Source: Clostridia bacterium
GTDB lineage: Bacteria; Bacillota_A; Clostridia; Oscillospirales; CAG-272
NCBI GenBank assembly: GCA_017467225.1
Contig: JAFTSR010000053.1
Coordinates: 1 to 11,628 of the forward strand
DNA: 11,628 bases
Direction: 5' to 3'
Below, in pieces: positions 6,528 through 11,628 of the stretch. A program made the position numbers and the translations under genes. The notes beneath the pieces were generated by a model. That model ran no database searches. It was given only the letters and a program-made list of their open reading frames with translations, and was not told where the DNA came from. How positions within the stretch are numbered: the first letter of the stretch is position 1; every line of letters starts with the position of its first letter.

Positions 6528-9500
6528 ATGAAGAAAATTCAAAAAGTGCTATCGGTCTTGCTGACAGCTGCCATGCTGCTTGGCTTGTTGTCCGGTCTCT
6601 CCGTCGCGTATGCCGCGTCGGTGACGTCAGACAGCGGTAGTTGCGGCACCAGCGTAAGCTACATGTACAGCAACGGTACGCTGTTCATTTACGGAAGCGG
6701 CCGTATGGCGGATTATAATCTTGGTGGCGCGCCTTGGAACAGCTATGCGTCGGAGATCAAAAAGGTTGAGATCTCCAGCAACGTCCAGAATGTAGGCGCG
6801 GCGGCTTTTGCAAATCTCACCTCTTGCTTGGAATATAAGATTCCTGCTACGGTAACGGAGATCGGCCAGTATGCGTTCGTCTTTAATTCGTCGCTGCCTA
6901 CCATCTCTATGCCCGGTGTTTTGTCCATCGGCAGCAACGCTTTTGTCGGATGTGAAGCACTGACCAGCGCATCGTATCCTTCCACGGCAAACGTTATGTC
7001 GGGTAATGATGCGTTGATCAAGGCAGCAGGCGGCGGCTCATCTTCGTCGGGTCCCACCATTCCCTCCGACTCTCTGCTGTTTACCAGCGGTGTCGACCGC
7101 GGTATCAAGTGGAAGCTGTACACCGAGGGCACCATGGTCATTTCGCCCGAATACAGCGGCCAGATGGCCTACATGCCGGTGTATACCAGCCAGGGAAATA
7201 TGCCTTGGGCTATGTATACGTCTTACGTCAAAACCATTATCATTGATGAGAATATTCTCTCCATCAGCGATTATGCGTTTGCCAATATGAATACCGTAAC
7301 ATCGGTGTACATCAATCAAGGCACGACGTCCATCGGTACGGGCGCATTTATGGGTTGTACCTCTTTGCAGAAGCTTGAGTTTTCTCAGTATCTCAAGACG
7401 GTTGCCGATTATGCCTTCTATAGTTGTACCTCTTTGTCCCAGGTTATCACGCCCTTGACCGCCAGCCAGCTGACCATCGGGTCCGGCAACGAGCTGTTGA
7501 TCAGCGCGATGAATAAGGGTACGACCCCCGGTACTCCGACGCCTCCCACAGGCTCGACCTCCGGTCAGATCGCAGGTACGCATATCAGCTGGAGCATCTC
7601 CGCAGGTATGCTGACGGTCACCTCGACTGCCGGTAATGAGGCCGTCCCGAACTATGCCAGCGCGCCGGCGCCCTGGTCTGCTTATGCAACGCAGATCACG
7701 TCTCTGAAGTTGAACGGCATCACGCAGATCGGTTATTATGCTTTTGCCGGTATGACCAGACTGACATCGGTTGATTTCGGCTCTGCCGCGACTGAAATTC
7801 TGTCCTATGCTTTCCAGAATGCGGTCTCCTTGCAGGCGTTGACCCTGCCGGCAAGCCTGCGTTCCATTCAGGCATATGCCTTTGACGGTGTTACTTCGGT
7901 GATTGCCACCACGCCCAACCCAGAGGTTCTGATGGACGTTGCGGCTCTGGGCAACAATATTACCATGCGCTTCAGCTACAGCGCAGGCACGCCGAGCAAT
8001 CCCAGCAATCCCAGCAATCCCGGTACAATTCCCGGCATCGGTGATATTCAGCCCTCCTCCCCGACCGGCAGCTGTGGCTCCGGTGTGTTCTACGCATATG
8101 ATGAAACCTCTAAGAAGATGGTAATCTCCGGTAACGGTGCGATCACGGCATACGGCGACGCATGGAACTTCCCTTGGTTCGGCTTTGCAAGCTACATCAA
8201 GGAAATCGAGATTAAAGAGGGCATTACCTCAATTCCTCCCCGTGCGTTCTACACGACCGGTGAGATGACCAAGATCACGATTCCGAAGACGGTGACCTCG
8301 ATCGGTGCATATGCATTCTATCTGAGTAACAAGCTCACCACAGTTATCATTGACAATATGAGCGGTGCCGTTACCATTGATAAGTCCGGTAACTACAACA
8401 TGTACAGCATCGCTACATATCTGCAGAACAGCCCTTCCACGCCCGGGGTTGAGCAGCCGGAGGGCATCAAGTACAACGGTTTTATTGAAAATACCAGCAT
8501 CACTTGGAGCTTCAACACCTATACGGGCGAGCTGCTGATCCGTTCGACGCAGACCGGCGGTGAGAACATGCCCGACTACTCAGATTACAACAGCAATCTG
8601 GGCTCCAGCTATACGACTAATATCGCACCTTGGGCGCACCTGGCAACGCTGGTCAGAAAGGTCACGCTGCAGGGAATTACGCACGTTGGTCAGTATGCAT
8701 TCTCCGACATGAAGTCGCTGACTACCGTTTCCTTCGCGGGAACGACGCGCACCATCGGTAGCTTTGCCTTCGCTCGCGATACGGCGATCACCCATATGAC
8801 CTTCCCCATGGCTCTTGTTATGGTTCAGCATAGTGCATTCTCCGAGTGCAGCCTGCAGACTGTTGCAACCACGCCCCTCAAGAAGGATGTGACCATCTCG
8901 GTCGGTGCGAACAACAACATCACGTTCCAGTATGAGGTTGCTGGTTCTTCCTCCCTCATGGAGGGCTATATTACCGGCACCAATATTCTTTGGTCCTTTG
9001 ATAAGACCACCGGCGTGCTGACGGTCGAGTCGACGGCCGGTGTTGAGGACATTCCCGATATGGTATCGGGTGCTGCTCCTTGGCAGGAGATCGCCGGCCA
9101 GGTTCTCTCCCTGAAGATGCGCAGCATCAAGACCATCGGTGATTACGCATTCTCCCGTATGACTTCCTTGATGACGGTCGATTTTGCTGCCGAGACCACT
9201 ACCATCGGTGTGGGCGCGTTCATGAAGGCAACCAGCCTGCGCAGCCTGACCTTTGGCCCGATGCTGACGGTAATTGAGCCGTATGCATTCGAGGACTGCA
9301 CCATCAATGCAACCTCTCCCAACGCGCAGGGCTCTATCAATACCAACTACGGTAACAGCGGTCTGACCATCACCTACGGTCAGAATTCCGGTGTCGGCAG
9401 CGGAAACAATATTTCCGGCACCTCCATCTATTGGACCTGCCAGAACGGTACGCTGACCATTCAGTCGATCGCAACCAGCGGCGAGGCCATTCCCAATTAC

Positions 9501-11628
9501 GCCAGCAGCGCTGCTGTTCCGTGGAGCTCTCATCGCTATAACGTGACTAAGGTTGTCATGAGCGGCATTACGCGCATTGGTACGTATGCCTTTGCAGATA
9601 TGCCTTATCTCAGAGAGGTTGTATATGCAAGCAATACAAGCGAGGTTGCTAGTTACGCATTTGCCAATTGTACGTCTTTGAAGAGTCAGTCGCTTCCCGC
9701 AGCTCTGACCACCATCGGCTACTACGCTTATAATAACTGCACCAACCTTGCAACCACCACGCCCAACACCCAATGGCAGATGATTATCGCTTCCACCGGT
9801 AATGAGGGTCTGGTATGGTCCTGGAGCCAGGGCTCCGGTTCCGGTAATTCGCAGACCACCAGCGGCTACATCAGCGGAACGACGATCTCCTGGAACTTGA
9901 ATACGACGACCGGCGTATTGACGTTGACCTCGACGGCAGCTGGCGGTGAGGCACTCCCGGACACGTTCGCAAGCTATCCTTGGTCCGCCGAGACGGTGAA
10001 AGATACGGTCAAATCGCTCGTGCTCAATGGTATTACGGACATTGGCTTTGGCGCTTTCATCGGCTTGTCTAATCTGACGCAGATCACCTTCGGCAATACT
10101 ACTCGTAGCATTGGCCAGGCTGCTTTCGCAAAAGCAACCTCCCTCAGAACGCTGACACTGCCTGCATCGCTGACGAGCATTCATACGCAAGCCTTTACGC
10201 AGTGCGGCAGCATTACCGCCTACACGCCCAACTCCCAGGCGCAGATGATCAACGCGTCGAACGTTCAGAACGTTACCTTCCAGTACGGACAGGTCGATCC
10301 GAACCCCAATCCTAATCCTAATCCCGATCCCGGCGTTGATACGCCGACGTACAGCGGTACGATCACGGGCTCCCATATTTCTTGGGTATATCATTCTGCA
10401 TCGATGCAGCTGACGGTATCCTCGTCCATCTCCGGCGGTGAGGCACTGACCTCCTTCTCCGGCGCGGACAAGACGCCTTGGGCACACCTGGCAGGCGAGA
10501 TCATTTCTCTGCGCTTGGTCAACATCAAGTCCATTGGTAAGTATGCATTTGCAGGCTTGTCCAAGCTGGCAAGCGTCACGTTTGCTGACAACACGCTGAC
10601 CAGCATCGATCAGTATGCATTCTATAATGCAAAGGCACTCAAGAGCGTTGCGCTCGGAAGTGCTGTGACCAACATTGAAGCCAATGCATTTGCCGGCTGT
10701 ACTGTCACCATTGATACGCCTAACTACCAAAACGACGTTACCTTCTCTACGGTGGGCAACACCGGTGTAAGCTGGAATTACAAGAAGTACGATTACAGCT
10801 CCTTCGCTCCCATCTCCGGCACAGATCTGGAGTGGCGCGTCAGAGACAACGTGCTCAACATTCTGGGTGACGGCGTCATTCCCGATTACGCAAGTGCTGA
10901 CAAGACGCCTTGGGCAGCAATTGCAGATCAGATTACCAAGATTTCTATCTTCGGTGAAGTTACCGGCATCGGTGCATACGCATTTGCCGGCATGACGTCC
11001 TTGAAGGATGTGGCTCTCCCCAACAGCGTCACTGCAATCAAGGCAGGCGCCTTCAAGGGCTGCTCCGCTTTGACGGAGTTCCAGTTCCCGACCGCGCTGA
11101 CCACCATTGGTGATTACGCATTCTCCGGTTGCTCCAAGCTGGGCAATCTGACGCTTCCCGCTACGCTGACCTCGATCGGTCGCGAGGCATTCTACGATTG
11201 CGGCGCCATCGCCGAGATCGACTTTATGTCCACCTCCAAGCTGACCATTGGTTCCTCCGCGTTTGCCGGCTGCACCTCCTTGACCAAGGCGGTTCGCCCG
11301 AACGCTACCGAGCTGGTGATCGACGCCGAGGGCAACGATGCGCTGGAAAAGGCACTTCGTCCCGACAGCGTTTCCGGCACTACCACGGAGGGTATCTCCT
11401 GGAATGCTGACTGCGTCAACGGTATGCTGACGCTGCGCGGCAACGGTGCTGTGACCGATGCTGAGGCATTCAAGCCTTATCTGCCTTACATCAAGGCTAT
11501 CATCTTCGAAAGTGGTATCACCGAGATCGGTGAGGCTCTGCTCAAGGACGCTGCCGCCGTTGAGACGGTCGTTCTGCCCAAGACGCTGACCAAGATCGGC
11601 GCTGAGGCCTTCGCAGGCTGCACCTCGC
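6528..11628 (+). CDS. Giant secreted BspA-like leucine-rich-repeat protein (partial)
   Basis: The frame is open from the ATG at 6528 to the window edge, 1,700 codons with no stop, so the C-terminus and any cell-wall anchor are not visible. The start is fixed by AAGGAGG at 6511-6517, 10 nt upstream. A classic signal peptide is present: KK at residues 2-3, hydrophobic core about 7-26, and a likely signal peptidase I site after AYA (27-29). The mature protein is built of at least eleven modules of about 140-190 residues. Each has an entry strand (SGTxIxW type), a Pro-Trp motif, LRR_5-type units of the form ITxIGxYAF...LTxV, a closing TPN...GN element and a flexible linker. I count about 33 LRR units by their A-F motif. 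BspA-like proteins act in adhesion or binding at the surface; the ligand here is unknown. It has its own strong promoter and is not in an operon with the upstream ATPase. Confidence 0.92.
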   Translation, partial: MKKIQKVLSVLLTAAMLLGLLSGLSVAYAASVTSDSGSCGTSVSYMYSNGTLFIYGSGRMADYNLGGAPWNSYASEIKKVEISSNVQNVGAAAFANLTSCLEYKIPATVTEIGQYAFVFNSSLPTISMPGVLSIGSNAFVGCEALTSASYPSTANVMSGNDALIKAAGGGSSSSGPTIPSDSLLFTSGVDRGIKWKLYTEGTMVISPEYSGQMAYMPVYTSQGNMPWAMYTSYVKTIIIDENILSISDYAFANMNTVTSVYINQGTTSIGTGAFMGCTSLQKLEFSQYLKTVADYAFYSCTSLSQVITPLTASQLTIGSGNELLISAMNKGTTPGTPTPPTGSTSGQIAGTHISWSISAGMLTVTSTAGNEAVPNYASAPAPWSAYATQITSLKLNGITQIGYYAFAGMTRLTSVDFGSAATEILSYAFQNAVSLQALTLPASLRSIQAYAFDGVTSVIATTPNPEVLMDVAALGNNITMRFSYSAGTPSNPSNPSNPGTIPGIGDIQPSSPTGSCGSGVFYAYDETSKKMVISGNGAITAYGDAWNFPWFGFASYIKEIEIKEGITSIPPRAFYTTGEMTKITIPKTVTSIGAYAFYLSNKLTTVIIDNMSGAVTIDKSGNYNMYSIATYLQNSPSTPGVEQPEGIKYNGFIENTSITWSFNTYTGELLIRSTQTGGENMPDYSDYNSNLGSSYTTNIAPWAHLATLVRKVTLQGITHVGQYAFSDMKSLTTVSFAGTTRTIGSFAFARDTAITHMTFPMALVMVQHSAFSECSLQTVATTPLKKDVTISVGANNNITFQYEVAGSSSLMEGYITGTNILWSFDKTTGVLTVESTAGVEDIPDMVSGAAPWQEIAGQVLSLKMRSIKTIGDYAFSRMTSLMTVDFAAETTTIGVGAFMKATSLRSLTFGPMLTVIEPYAFEDCTINATSPNAQGSINTNYGNSGLTITYGQNSGVGSGNNISGTSIYWTCQNGTLTIQSIATSGEAIPNYASSAAVPWSSHRYNVTKVVMSGITRIGTYAFADMPYLREVVYASNTSEVASYAFANCTSLKSQSLPAALTTIGYYAYNNCTNLATTTPNTQWQMIIASTGNEGLVWSWSQGSGSGNSQTTSGYISGTTISWNLNTTTGVLTLTSTAAGGEALPDTFASYPWSAETVKDTVKSLVLNGITDIGFGAFIGLSNLTQITFGNTTRSIGQAAFAKATSLRTLTLPASLTSIHTQAFTQCGSITAYTPNSQAQMINASNVQNVTFQYGQVDPNPNPNPNPDPGVDTPTYSGTITGSHISWVYHSASMQLTVSSSISGGEALTSFSGADKTPWAHLAGEIISLRLVNIKSIGKYAFAGLSKLASVTFADNTLTSIDQYAFYNAKALKSVALGSAVTNIEANAFAGCTVTIDTPNYQNDVTFSTVGNTGVSWNYKKYDYSSFAPISGTDLEWRVRDNVLNILGDGVIPDYASADKTPWAAIADQITKISIFGEVTGIGAYAFAGMTSLKDVALPNSVTAIKAGAFKGCSALTEFQFPTALTTIGDYAFSGCSKLGNLTLPATLTSIGREAFYDCGAIAEIDFMSTSKLTIGSSAFAGCTSLTKAVRPNATELVIDAEGNDALEKALRPDSVSGTTTEGISWNADCVNGMLTLRGNGAVTDAEAFKPYLPYIKAIIFESGITEIGEALLKDAAAVETVVLPKTLTKIGAEAFAGCTS
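7995..8021 (+). repeat. Three perfect 9-bp tandem repeats in a linker
   Basis: AGCAATCCC occurs three times in a row and encodes Ser-Asn-Pro three times, in the linker between modules 3 and 4 of the LRR protein. Copy changes would add or remove three residues in frame. Confidence 0.9.
10296..10331 (+). repeat. Hexanucleotide tandem repeats in a linker
   Basis: Six consecutive 6-nt units (GATCCG, then AACCCC, AATCCT, AATCCT, AATCCC and GATCCC) encode alternating Asp/Asn-Pro residues in the linker between modules 8 and 9. The repeat keeps the frame whatever its copy number. Confidence 0.85.

Larger units (their letters stand above)
6633..11628 (+). repeat. Eleven tandem LRR modules in the secreted protein
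   Basis: Module starts by entry strand: 6633, 7092, 7569, 8064, 8481, 8967, 9408, 9867, 10359, 10812 and 11388 (the last is cut by the window edge). Spacing is 417-576 nt. A Pro-Trp pair precedes the first LRR in modules 1-10 (for example APWNSY, TPWAHL, TPWAAI) but is lost in module 11 (KPYLPY). Modules 1-3 and 5-9 have three LRR units, module 4 has two and module 10 has five. Modules 1 and 4 begin with a GSCG signature that the others lack. Confidence 0.85.

Noticed and set aside
7995..8021. Possible CRISPR-like repeat
   Set aside because: The units are contiguous 9-mers with no spacers and encode a regular Ser-Asn-Pro linker in frame.
8580..10730. A 716-codon open frame on the minus strand
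   Set aside because: It lies fully antisense to the LRR gene, which has a signal peptide, a strong ribosome binding site and clear family motifs. The antisense frame stays open because the LRR modules repeat the same codon pattern; its translation shows no recognisable domain and no ribosome binding site was seen.

Overview
The window most likely comes from a gut-type Clostridia (Firmicutes) chromosome, perhaps an Oscillospiraceae/Ruminococcaceae relative. This is inferred from three things: strong AAGGAGG-type Shine-Dalgarno sites, two clean sigma-A promoters (TTGTTT-17-TATAAT and TTGATT-17-TATAAT), and the gene families present, above all a large secreted BspA-like leucine-rich-repeat protein. 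I cannot name a species from the sequence alone.

Layout. (1) Positions 1-360 hold no convincing gene but are dense in inverted repeats, including a near-perfect terminator-like hairpin on the + strand. (2) Positions 364-3261 form a compact minus-strand operon, in transcription order: a MoxR-type AAA+ ATPase, a DUF58 protein, and a membrane protein with a DUF4129-like tail. The genes overlap by 1 and 4 nt. The operon starts at a recognisable promoter near 3327-3355 and ends in a strong GNRA-loop terminator at 364-397. (3) Divergently, 3498-6224 encodes a 908-residue P-type calcium ATPase whose membrane residues match the plasma-membrane (P2B, PMCA-like) type better than SERCA. It is followed directly by its own terminator. 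(4) Positions 6252-6527 are gene-free and carry a dyad, a strong extended -10 promoter, a small leader hairpin and a strong ribosome binding site. (5) From 6528 to the right edge (open, 1,700 codons so far, no stop) runs one giant secreted protein made of at least eleven ~140-190-residue modules. Each module has a conserved entry strand, a Pro-Trp motif, usually three LRR_5-type repeats, a TPN...GN closing element and a Pro/Gly/Ser/Asn linker.

How the parts relate. The MoxR/DUF58/DUF4129-like operon is a chaperone-like envelope module of the type that often accompanies a transglutaminase-like membrane protein, but no transglutaminase is in the window. The Ca2+ ATPase exports calcium independently. 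The LRR protein is an independently promoted surface or secreted protein, presumably for adhesion or ligand binding. Nothing in the sequence ties the three units into one pathway. The most unusual content is the regular modular architecture of the LRR protein, the structured gene-free block at the left edge, and a perfect inverted repeat in the moxR leader.
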